Made by a program: the position numbers and the translations under genes
Assembly: GCA_011524675.1 (NCBI GenBank)
Contig: WTJX01000355.1
Span: 1-5,003, forward strand
Source: Cytophagales bacterium
GTDB lineage: Bacteria; Bacteroidota; Bacteroidia; Cytophagales; JAAEPT01
Direction: 5' to 3'
DNA length: 5,003 bases
In this document: positions 1 through 5,003 of the stretch, piece after piece
Layout: every line of letters starts with the position of its first letter
Numbering within the stretch: position 1 is the first letter of the stretch
Notes under the pieces: generated by a model
Database searches by the model: none
Told to the model about the DNA's origin: nothing
Seen by the model: the letters and a program-made list of their open reading frames with translations, nothing else

Positions 1-335
1 AAGTACTCTTGCTCAAATCCGAACCAGAAATCATTGTCATCATCTTCGATAGTAGATCTACCGTTAGATTCGTGAGCGGTACCATCAGCATTTAATACTT
101 CTGTCATTACTAACCATCCGTTCTTTCTTGCTGGATCTGGATAAACAGCTACTGGCTTCAATAAACAGTCAGAAGAACCACCTTCTGCTTGCTCAGTTGA
201 AGATCCATCAAAAGACCACATAGGTAGATCTTCTAATTTTCCGCTGAAATCGTCAACGATTTTTGTTTTACTTCTTAAGCTTTGTGTTGGCTTATATCCA
301 TCTAACCAGATATATTCTAATTTCGATTTTGCCAT
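1..335 (-). CDS. glnII: Type II (GSII) glutamine synthetase, N-terminal part, cut by the window edge
   Basis: Glutamine synthetase makes glutamine from glutamate, ammonia and ATP in the cytoplasm, the main entry of ammonium into biosynthesis. Only the first 111 codons are present; the frame is open to base 1. Seen: YIWLDG (residues 8-13), LRSKT (20-24), the beta-grasp signature LPMWSFDGSST (37-47) followed by QAEGGSSD (49-56), DPARK (67-71), and WFGFEQEY (104-111), whose glutamates belong to the metal/substrate site where the catalytic domain begins. This order and wording match the eukaryote-like GSII class rather than the long bacterial GSI or GSIII. Full GSII proteins are about 340-370 residues, so roughly two thirds lies outside the window. 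The ATG at 333-335 is the only sensible start, with the family N-terminus directly after it. There is no Shine-Dalgarno motif, only A/T-rich leader, as is usual in Bacteroidota. The product call is firm; the symbol follows the GSII class and could be written glnA in a given genome. Confidence 0.95.
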   Translation of the reverse strand, partial: MAKSKLEYIWLDGYKPTQSLRSKTKIVDDFSGKLEDLPMWSFDGSSTEQAEGGSSDCLLKPVAVYPDPARKNGWLVMTEVLNADGTAHESNGRSTIEDDDNDFWFGFEQEY

Positions 336-382
336 ATCGATTATGATTTTAAGTGTTAGGTTAATAATTAAACTCTTAGACC

Positions 383-425
383 CAAAACTAAGCAAAACTA
401 CTTAGTTTTTGATCGTATAGGTAAA
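383..425 (-). promoter_or_regulatory. Candidate Bacteroidota promoter for the glutamine synthetase gene
   Basis: Read on the minus strand, TAGTTTTG (393-400) is an exact match to the Bacteroidota -7 box TAnnTTTG. A TTTA (422-425) lies 21 bases upstream, one base off the -33 TTTG. This would place the transcript start near 388 and give a leader of about 50 bases. A second exact TAGTTTTG follows at 383-390 but has no good -33 partner. The boxes are seen; the promoter function is inferred. Confidence 0.5.
394..409. repeat. Perfect 7+2+7 inverted repeat over the candidate glutamine synthetase -7 box
   Basis: AAAACTA (394-400) and TAGTTTT (403-409) are perfect reverse complements separated by CT. 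The left arm is nearly the whole -7 box, so a dimeric regulator binding here would cover it. It may be an operator, or a by-product of having TAGTTTTG-like words in both orientations in A/T-rich DNA. No regulator is identifiable. Confidence 0.35.
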
Positions 426-534
426 TATAGTACATTTCTCTCAAACACCTAATTCCTTATCTCGTTTTTTTACAAACTATCTCTAAATGGAGCTACAAAA
501 GCTTTTTTACATCTTTAGAAAGTACAATAAATGA

Positions 535-714
535 GACTTATAGACTATGAGATTTTAAAATCTCTAGACATAGAGACATTAAGGGCAGGATTCCATTCCA
601 CGAAAGTGGCGCAAGCTAATTAAGAATGTAAAATGAATAATTAAGAATAAGGGACTTGATTGTTTGTGCCTTTACTGGAGAGAAATGAAGAAATTAAAAA
701 ATGAAGAAATGAAT
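535..714. repeat. Compound intergenic repeat, copy A
   Basis: Four modules in a fixed order. First, an octamer array (535-590) with units of the type GACnnnnA such as GACTATGA (543), GATTTTAA (551) and GACATAGA (567), mostly in exact 8-base register. Second, a 35-base conserved core (594-628). Third, a heptamer array (618-652) built on AATTAAG/AATGAAT, overlapping the core's end. Fourth, after CTTTACTG (670-677), another octamer array (683-714) of AAATGAAG-type units in exact register. Copy B repeats the same order about 210 bases further on. No coding capacity and no transposase are visible. Confidence 0.7.
594..628. repeat. Conserved 35-base core of compound repeat, copy A, with GAAA-loop hairpin
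   Basis: This segment matches 805-839 at 32 of 35 bases, much better than the surrounding modules match. It contains CCAC-GAAA-GTGG (598-609), a perfect four-pair stem closed by a GNRA-type tetraloop, then GCAAGCTAATTAA. The conservation is seen directly; whether it acts as DNA, RNA or neither is unknown. Confidence 0.65.
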
Positions 715-740
715 GTTTGATAGTGATTAGACTACGATAA

Positions 741-931
741 GATTCTGAGACTATGAGATTTTAAGAGCATAAGACGTAAAGACATAAAGACTTAGGGACG
801 TTATCATTCCACGAAAATGGTGCAAGCTAATTAATAATGAATGATGAAAAATGAATAATGGGGGCTTATAATGTGAATTGGGAGAGTAACGCTTTACTGA
901 ATTAAAAAATTAAAGTAATGAAAAAGTGAAG
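741..931. repeat. Compound intergenic repeat, copy B
   Basis: Same module order as copy A. The GACnnnnA octamer array at 741-804 is eight units in unbroken 8-base register, including GACTATGA (749), GATTTTAA (757), GACGTAAA (773) and GACATAAA (781). The 35-base core follows at 805-839, then AATGAAT-type heptamers at 829-863, CTTTACTG at 892-899, and an AATTAAAG/TAATGAAA-type octamer array at 900-931. The distance to copy A rises from 206 bases in the head, to 211 at the core, to 222 at CTTTACTG. The copies have therefore gained or lost short segments between conserved points. Confidence 0.7.
805..839. repeat. Conserved 35-base core of compound repeat, copy B
   Basis: This is the partner of the core at 594-628, differing at three positions: G to A in the first stem pair next to the loop, C to T just after the stem, and G to T near the right end. 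The first change turns the closing C-G pair into C-A, so the small hairpin is weakened here rather than kept by compensation. Confidence 0.65.
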
Positions 932-1032
932 GATTTCAAAACAGTATTTAGTGGTTAATGTTGAGTTATGGGTTATGCGTGAAAACTTAAAAAAACCATG
1001 GGTTATGGACTTGTTATACTAGATACTATGAA

Positions 1033-1067
1033 GAACGTAGAACCTCAAACCTAAAACGTAGAACTTA
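1033..1067. repeat. Degenerate heptamer array, unit close to GAACGTA
   Basis: Five adjacent 7-base units keep exact register: GAACGTA, GAACCTC, AAACCTA, AAACGTA, GAACTTA. All share AAC at positions 2-4. It is an intergenic microsatellite-like array, probably decayed from a purer tandem repeat. No function is assignable. Confidence 0.55.
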
Positions 1068-1138
1068 ATACAATTTACGATTGAAGGATTAACTATTTAC
1101 CGTTTTGAGACATAAAACCCAAGACAAAAGAACGTAAG

Positions 1139-1170
1139 GACATAAAGACGTATTGACATAAAGACATGAT
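1139..1170. repeat. Octamer array GACATAAA, reaching into the mtaB promoter
   Basis: Four 8-base units in exact register: GACATAAA, GACGTATT, GACATAAA, GACATGAT. A lone GACATAAA also sits at 1109-1116. The unit is the same as in the heads of compound repeats A and B; the 11-mer GACATAAAGAC occurs at 781, 1139 and 1155. This could be the head of a third, truncated compound repeat. The mtaB -33 TTG (1153-1155) bridges units two and three, and the array ends five bases before the -7 box. Confidence 0.6.
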
Positions 1171-1182
1171 TGCTTATCTTTG
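1153..1182 (+). promoter_or_regulatory. mtaB promoter of the Bacteroidota primary-sigma type
   Basis: TTG at 1153-1155, a 19-base spacer, then TATCTTTG at 1175-1182, an exact match to TAnnTTTG. Box sequence and spacing both fit the Bacteroidota -33/-7 consensus. Transcription would be expected to begin about five bases after the box, near 1187, which coincides with the proposed GTG start codon of mtaB. Confidence 0.7.
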
Positions 1183-1186
1183 CTTT

Positions 1187-2485
1187 GTGAAAAAAGTAGC
1201 ATTCCATACCTTAGGTTGTAAGTTAAACTTTTCTGAAACCTCTACCCTGTCTAAATTATTTACCGAAGAGGGCTATCAGAAAGTACCCTTTTCAGAAAAG
1301 GCAGACATTTACATTTTGAATACTTGCTCTGTAACAGAAAATGCGGATAAAAAATGTCAGAAAGTAGTAAAAGACGCATTGAAGCTCTCCCCTACTGCTT
1401 TTGTTGCTGTTACAGGTTGTTTTGCTCAGCTAAAACCCAAAGAGATAAGTAATATCCCTGGGGTAGATGCCGTGTTGGGTGCTTCCGAAAAATTTAAGCT
1501 CTTAGACCTCATCAAAGATTTTGAGAAAAAAAGTACTTCCTCTATATATCATTCGGAAATAGAAGAAGCAGAAGAGTTTGTGAGTGCTTATTCTATCAAT
1601 GACAGAACACGTACGTTTCTCAAAGTACAAGACGGTTGCGACTACAGTTGCACCTTTTGCACCATTCCGCTAGCCAGAGGAAAAAGCAGAAGCGACACCA
1701 TAAGCAACATTATGCTCAATGCACATCAGATCGTATCTGAAGGTGTCAAAGAAATAGTACTGACAGGTGTCAATACGGGCGATTATGGCATTATAGATGG
1801 TAAACGACAAGCGACCTTTTTAGAATTAATACAAAAATTAGATACCGTAGAAGGGCTAGAAAGGATTCGTATCTCTTCTATAGAGCCGAACCTCCTTACA
1901 GATGAAATTATCGAATTTGTAGCACGGTCTCAAAAGTTTGTCCCTCACTTTCATATTCCTTTACAATCAGGAAATAATGAATTACTAGGCAAAATGCGAA
2001 GACGTTACAAAAGGGAATTGTACGAAGATAGGGTAGTAAAAATCAAAAACTTGATGCCCGATTGTTGTATCGGTGTAGATGTGATTGTGGGTTTTCCGGG
2101 AGAGACAGAAGAGCGTTTTTTGGATAGCATAGCGTTTCTGAAAAGCTTAGACATCTCTTATTTGCATGTATTTACCTATTCAGAAAGGGCTAACACTAAA
2201 GCTCCTGATATGGAAGGTACTGTTCCTCAAAAAGTAAGGCAAGAGCGTTCAAAGATATTGCGTATGCTCTCTGACAAAAAGAGAAGGTATTTTTATGAGA
2301 CTCAGCTAAATAAGCCTAAAAAAGTATTGTTTGAACAAAAAAATGATAACGGTTTGATCTATGGCTTTAGTGAAAACTATGTTAAAGTACAAACAGCTTA
2401 CAAAGATGAGTTGGTCAACGCTATTGTTCCTGTAGGCTTAAAAGAAATTGCAGAGAGTGGTAATGTAAGTGTTGTTATAAAGTGA
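1187..2485 (+). CDS. mtaB: tRNA (N6-L-threonylcarbamoyladenosine(37)-C2)-methylthiotransferase MtaB
   Basis: A radical-SAM enzyme that adds a methylthio group to C2 of t6A at position 37 of tRNAs reading ANN codons, giving ms2t6A and supporting decoding accuracy. It is 432 residues from the GTG at 1187, normal for the family. Domains seen: N-terminal methylthiotransferase domain with the three cluster cysteines C11 (TLGCKLN), C47 (LNTCSVTE) and C78 (VTGCFAQ); radical-SAM core with C151, C155 and C158 (CDYSCTFC), then IPLARG, LTGVNTGDYG (192-201), HIPLQSGNN (256-264) and DVIVGFPGET (298-307); and a C-terminal TRAM-like domain (about 374-432). The N-terminal wording and TAnnGVNTGDYG-type core favour MtaB over MiaB or RimO. 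Start choice: an upstream in-frame ATG at 1166 would add seven residues (MIAYLCF) unlike the family and lies inside the promoter spacer, whereas GTG 1187 begins the expected KKVAF sequence. All catalytic cysteines are present. It converges on tas and shares a terminator with it. Confidence 0.95.
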   Translation: MKKVAFHTLGCKLNFSETSTLSKLFTEEGYQKVPFSEKADIYILNTCSVTENADKKCQKVVKDALKLSPTAFVAVTGCFAQLKPKEISNIPGVDAVLGASEKFKLLDLIKDFEKKSTSSIYHSEIEEAEEFVSAYSINDRTRTFLKVQDGCDYSCTFCTIPLARGKSRSDTISNIMLNAHQIVSEGVKEIVLTGVNTGDYGIIDGKRQATFLELIQKLDTVEGLERIRISSIEPNLLTDEIIEFVARSQKFVPHFHIPLQSGNNELLGKMRRRYKRELYEDRVVKIKNLMPDCCIGVDVIVGFPGETEERFLDSIAFLKSLDISYLHVFTYSERANTKAPDMEGTVPQKVRQERSKILRMLSDKKRRYFYETQLNKPKKVLFEQKNDNGLIYGFSENYVKVQTAYKDELVNAIVPVGLKEIAESGNVSVVIK

Positions 2486-2501
2486 AAGACGTGAAAAGCT
2501 A

Positions 2502-2537
2502 AAAAGCTCTGCATAGTGAATACTTTGCAGAGCTTTT
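2502..2537. terminator. Bidirectional intrinsic terminator between mtaB and tas
   Basis: AAAAGCTCTGCA (2502-2513) pairs perfectly with TGCAGAGCTTTT (2526-2537), a 12-pair stem. The 12-base loop can pair three more bases (AGT 2515-2517 with ACT 2522-2524) across a T-T mismatch, leaving a GAAT tetraloop. The A and T ends give a U-rich 3' edge in both directions. It starts 16 bases after the mtaB stop and lies 29 bases past the tas stop, so it serves both convergent genes. Confidence 0.85.
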
Positions 2538-2566
2538 CGTGCTTAAGTCAATATGTTGTTCCATAC

Positions 2567-3607
2567 TTATGGCGCAGGATTAGAAATAACGCTTTGTACC
2601 TGCTCTAGCTCTTGTATGATTTCTTCTGATAGTGTTACCTCCGCAGAACGTATGTTTTCTTTAAGTTGCTCCATGGTGGTAGCCCCTATAATATCACTTC
2701 CTACGAAAGGACGCGTATTCACATAAGCCAATGCTAGGTGTACTGGAGATAGGTTATATTTTTCTGCAATTTGAAAATACATTTCTGCTGCCTTGGTGGA
2801 TGGCTCACCGCTATAGCGAGCAAAACGAGGAAATAAATCTAAACGTGATTTTTTAGGTACTTCACCTGTGCGATACTTTCCACTCAATACCCCAAAGCCC
2901 AAAGGCGAATATGCCAATAAAGGAATATTTTCTCTTATAGAGACTTCCGCGAGACCTACCTCATACGAACGGTTCAACAAGCCATAAGGATTCTGAATAG
3001 AAATAGGTTTGGCTAAGTTATATTGTTGTGCCAACTGCATACAGCGCATCGCTCCCCAAGCTGTTTCGTTTGACAATCCCCAGTAGCGTATTTTTCCTTC
3101 TTTGACCAAGCTATCTAGTTTGGTAATGACCTCCAAGAAGTTGTCTTGCCATGGATCACTTGGCTCATGAGTATAGCCCAACTTTCCAAAGCAGTTGGTA
3201 CTTCTTTCTGGCCAGTGTAGTTGATAGAGGTCCACATAGTCCGTCTGTAATCTTTTCAAACTTCCCTCTATGGCGGTATCTATCGAATCGTTGGAAAAAT
3301 TGAGTGGATTTCTGATGAATGTCAAATTTGGGTTTGGACCAACAATTTTGGTTGCTATGATTAAGTCCTTTCTATCTGACCTTTTGGCAAGCCAAGTGCC
3401 TATGAATCGCTCTGTAGAACCGTGTGTTTCTGCTTTACAAGGCACAGAGTACATCTCTGCCGTATCAATAAAGTTGACACCTTCACTGACGGCATAGTCC
3501 AACTGTTCGTGTGCTTCCGCTTCGGTGTTCTGTTCACCAAAAGTCATTGTCCCGAGACAAATTTTACTTACATTAAGATCCGAATTTCCTAATAAATTAT
3601 ACTGCAT
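2567..3607 (-). CDS. tas: NADP(H)-dependent aldo/keto reductase, Tas family
   Basis: A cytoplasmic TIM-barrel oxidoreductase that reduces carbonyl substrates with NADPH. E. coli Tas was named for suppressing tyrosine auxotrophy under starvation, but its natural substrate is not settled. The protein has 346 residues, the same as E. coli Tas, and is recognisably colinear: MQY start, LGTMTFGEQN (18-27), AHEQLDYAV (32-40), SLKRLQTDYVDLYQLHWP (116-133), TNCFGKLGY, GKIRYWGLSNETAWG, IQNPYGLLNRSYEVGLAE, a GATTMEQLKENI C-terminal motif and a closing NPAP (YPAP in E. coli). The aldo/keto reductase catalytic tetrad is intact as D48, Y53, K87 and H131. The ATG at 3605-3607 is fixed by alignment to the family start. 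Upstream is A/T-rich with no convincing TAnnTTTG box, so the promoter is not located. It is convergent with mtaB and co-oriented with the unknown gene 285 bases upstream, which does not suggest an operon. I see no truncation or frameshift. Confidence 0.95.
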   Translation of the reverse strand: MQYNLLGNSDLNVSKICLGTMTFGEQNTEAEAHEQLDYAVSEGVNFIDTAEMYSVPCKAETHGSTERFIGTWLAKRSDRKDLIIATKIVGPNPNLTFIRNPLNFSNDSIDTAIEGSLKRLQTDYVDLYQLHWPERSTNCFGKLGYTHEPSDPWQDNFLEVITKLDSLVKEGKIRYWGLSNETAWGAMRCMQLAQQYNLAKPISIQNPYGLLNRSYEVGLAEVSIRENIPLLAYSPLGFGVLSGKYRTGEVPKKSRLDLFPRFARYSGEPSTKAAEMYFQIAEKYNLSPVHLALAYVNTRPFVGSDIIGATTMEQLKENIRSAEVTLSEEIIQELEQVQSVISNPAP

Positions 3608-3693
3608 AAGTTTTAAATGATTTAGATATATATTGTAAGTAGATGGATTTAACGCTAGTTTACATAAAACCGCACTATCCTACTCTTCATTGA

Positions 3694-3721
3694 GTACAAG
3701 GTACAAAGTACGAAGTACAAA
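3694..3721 (+). repeat. Heptamer array, four tandem GTACRAR units (block 1)
   Basis: GTACAAG, GTACAAA, GTACGAA, GTACAAA in exact 7-base register. It is the first of three blocks of the same unit in the 285-base gap between tas and the unknown gene. The stretch 3608-3693 before it holds only the A/T-rich tas upstream sequence, and I see nothing else in it. Confidence 0.75.
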
Positions 3722-3792
3722 GAATGGTTTCTTTTAAGTTGTTTGAGTATGAAAAAGTTTACACACTATCTTTTTTTTATGCTTTCTTTATC

Positions 3793-3813
3793 GTGGTACT
3801 TGGTACTTTGTAC
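3793..3813 (-). repeat. Heptamer array, three units in inverted orientation (block 2)
   Basis: Read on the minus strand: GTACAAA, GTACCAA, GTACCAC in exact register. It is the reverse orientation of block 1, so 18 of 21 positions can pair with units 2-4 of block 1 across a spacer of about 70 bases. The spacer contains an eight-T run at 3771-3778. The pairing would place a large imperfect hairpin upstream of tas and downstream of the unknown gene. Confidence 0.7.
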
Positions 3814-3845
3814 TATTCAGCAGTAATTTAGTTTTTGCTTTACTA

Positions 3846-3859
3846 GTACGAAGTACAGA
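3846..3859 (+). repeat. Heptamer array, two units in direct orientation (block 3)
   Basis: GTACGAA and GTACAGA in register, same orientation as block 1. Together the blocks are arranged 4 forward, 3 reverse, 2 forward within 166 bases. Two units alone could arise by chance; the neighbouring blocks make shared origin more likely. Confidence 0.55.
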
Positions 3860-3864
3860 GAATA

Positions 3865-3883
3865 ATACTTTCTTTCAAAGTAT
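3865..3883 (-). terminator. Weak hairpin just after the unknown gene, possible terminator
   Basis: ATACTTT (3865-3871) and AAAGTAT (3877-3883) form a perfect 7-pair, A/T-rich stem with a 5-base loop, starting nine bases past the stop codon on the minus strand. The stem is short, has only one G-C pair, and lacks a true T run after it (TATTATTC follows), so termination here is only a possibility. Confidence 0.3.
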
Positions 3884-3892
3884 CAAAGCCTT

Positions 3893-5003
3893 CTAGTCAT
3901 TATAATAATCTTCTTGCTTCCAAAATCGTAATAAAAAATCAAGATCATCTACATAATGCTTTCCTTTCTCTGTTTGAAAAAATGAATCATGACCTTTGAA
4001 GTTCTCAACACAATACTTCGCTAGTTCGGCAGAAAATTCATCACTTGTAATAGTGATGATGATGTCATCTAAAAATTCTCCCTCCTTATAGAATGGGTTA
4101 TTAGGAAGAGGAAAGGCAGAGCTTATATCAAAAGCTAGTTCTATACCGACTTTGGGATTAAAGAAAATTACAGTATCCTCATTATTCTCTGAATCAAGGT
4201 TCTTTATTATTTGCAAGGTTTCCATTCGCTTTCTATTTTCCTCCCTTTCTTTTTCAGAAAGTTTTACCTTCTTCTTAGCCAGCTTTAAAAGAAATTCCTC
4301 CATAAAAGCGTGTACTTCTTTTATGGGCATAAAGGTAACAAGAGCGTTGTCTGTCATCTCTAAGAAAATCTCTTTCTCTATTTTCAAATTATCAAGGAGT
4401 TCTTTTTTCGTATCTTCCTCATTCAAAAAATCTACTACACTAAGTTCATCCACATCATTTTTCGTCTCTGCATAAATCTCTGCATTATAAGGAGAAGACC
4501 CAAATAATCCAGTAAACCACCACTCACCTTTCCACCTTATCATCCCAGTCAATAGCATGGTATCTGTTTCTACAAGCTTATTAGCACTGTCAAAAGACTT
4601 TTTGACCATTTCAAACTTTTCCTCGGAAGCTATATGTTCTAGATGTATTACCTTGTCATCTTGTCCCTTGTATAAAAAATGAGAGAATATTTTGTCAGAG
4701 AGTTGTAAAATGTCTTTACTTATTTGCTTTTCTTTCCCTAAAATCTCTGCAGCCCACTCTTTAGCTGTTAAGCCCAATAGCCTTGTACAATATGTATGGG
4801 TAGAAGTATCTGTCGCTTCATCTAAAAAATTAGCCATTTCATGAATACTTAACCCTTTACCTTTATGTTCTTCTAAAATTTCTTCATGCTCCTCATTTAT
4901 TCTCAAACAAGTATCAGGAAAAAACAAATAAGTCTCAAACAATAATACTTGCAAAAAACGCCTTACTTCATAATATTCATCTTTTCCAGATAGCTTACCC
5001 TCT
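3893..5003 (-). CDS. Protein of unknown function, C-terminal 369 codons, cut by the window edge
   Basis: I do not recognise the family. The frame is open from the TAG at 3893-3895 to the right edge, so the true start lies beyond 5003. Upstream of base 4954 the frame still reads protein-like sequence (GKDEYYEVRRFLQVLLF), so the TTG at 4952-4954 is not a credible start. Counting from the first complete codon, residues about 5-50 look helical and acidic. RWKGEWWF (156-163) is a striking tryptophan-rich beta motif. About 228-266 is a highly charged helix (KLAKKKVKLSEKEREENRKRM) that could be a coiled coil. A segment at about 278-316 (NPKVGIELAFDISSAFPLPNNPFY) precedes a short helical C-terminus ending in FWKQEDYYND. 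There is no signal peptide in the part seen, no membrane span and no nucleotide-binding motif, so a soluble cytoplasmic protein is likely. The base composition resembles its neighbours. Real coding is very likely given the length and amino-acid character. Confidence 0.8.
   Translation of the reverse strand, partial: EGKLSGKDEYYEVRRFLQVLLFETYLFFPDTCLRINEEHEEILEEHKGKGLSIHEMANFLDEATDTSTHTYCTRLLGLTAKEWAAEILGKEKQISKDILQLSDKIFSHFLYKGQDDKVIHLEHIASEEKFEMVKKSFDSANKLVETDTMLLTGMIRWKGEWWFTGLFGSSPYNAEIYAETKNDVDELSVVDFLNEEDTKKELLDNLKIEKEIFLEMTDNALVTFMPIKEVHAFMEEFLLKLAKKKVKLSEKEREENRKRMETLQIIKNLDSENNEDTVIFFNPKVGIELAFDISSAFPLPNNPFYKEGEFLDDIIITITSDEFSAELAKYCVENFKGHDSFFQTEKGKHYVDDLDFLLRFWKQEDYYND

Larger units (their letters stand above)
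336..1152. other. Long divergent intergenic region made mostly of degenerate short tandem repeats
   Basis: No reading frame here looks like a gene: the frames are short, stop-rich, and cut across repeat units. From left to right it holds the glutamine synthetase promoter region (383-425), unremarkable A/T-rich sequence (426-534), compound repeat copy A (535-714), a 26-base link, compound repeat copy B (741-931), a G/T-rich stretch with two GTTATG-type heptamers (964-977), a heptamer array (1033-1067), a weaker 7-base rhythm (1073-1100), and an octamer array that leads into the mtaB promoter. No tRNA or recognised small RNA is visible. Confidence 0.7.

Noticed and set aside
535..931. CRISPR array
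   Set aside because: The repeated core occurs only twice, and the intervening DNA is itself tandem-repeated and homologous between copies rather than unique spacers. No cas gene is present.
975..1022. 15-codon open frame (MRENLKKPWVMDLLY)
   Set aside because: It is short, starts within GTTATGG-type repeats, and lacks a recognisable promoter or ribosome site. It is likely chance.
1166..1186. ATG at 1166 as the mtaB start
   Set aside because: It lies inside the promoter spacer, upstream of the -7 box, and adds seven residues not expected in the family. GTG 1187 fits better.
3270..3497. 75-codon plus-strand open frame
   Set aside because: It lies wholly inside tas on the opposite strand. The product resembles no family I know and has no promoter. 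It is a shadow of the real gene.
3771..3778. Run of eight T as an intrinsic terminator
   Set aside because: No adequate stem lies directly before it on the plus strand, and no plus-strand gene ends nearby.
4152..4475. 107-codon plus-strand open frame rich in serine and phenylalanine
   Set aside because: It is the antisense of the charged Lys/Glu-rich region of the minus-strand gene, which typically gives Ser/Phe-rich shadows.

Overview
The window looks like chromosomal DNA from a low-GC member of the Bacteroidota, probably a Cytophagales-like marine or soil bacterium. Three things point there: a clear Bacteroidota-type promoter (TTG-N19-TATCTTTG) in front of mtaB, the absence of Shine-Dalgarno-like leaders, and a eukaryote-like type II glutamine synthetase (GSII), a form frequent in this phylum. 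The genus cannot be fixed from the sequence alone.

Layout, left to right. Positions 1-335 hold the first 111 codons of a GSII glutamine synthetase on the minus strand, running off the left edge. Positions 336-1186 are a divergent intergenic region of about 850 bases with no convincing gene. It is built from degenerate 7-base and 8-base tandem arrays, including two copies of a compound repeat of about 190 bases around a conserved 35-base core. Positions 1187-2485 (plus) encode the tRNA methylthiotransferase MtaB, probably from a leaderless or near-leaderless GTG start. A strong hairpin at 2502-2537 serves as a shared terminator for mtaB and the convergent gene tas (2567-3607, minus), a Tas-family aldo/keto reductase of the same length as the E. 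coli protein. Positions 3608-3892 are intergenic and carry three blocks of a GTACAAA heptamer repeat, the middle block inverted. Positions 3893-5003 (minus) are the C-terminal 369 codons of a protein I cannot assign, open to the right edge.

The genes do not form a pathway. They are separate housekeeping functions: nitrogen assimilation, tRNA modification at A37, NADPH-dependent carbonyl reduction, and an unknown. No operon is evident. mtaB has its own promoter and terminator, and tas and the unknown gene are co-oriented but separated by 285 bases of repeat DNA. The most unusual content is the intergenic repeat landscape: several unrelated 7- or 8-base units, each locally tandem and decayed, one of them running into the mtaB promoter. 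I see no transposase, integrase, CRISPR array, tRNA, rRNA or defence gene.
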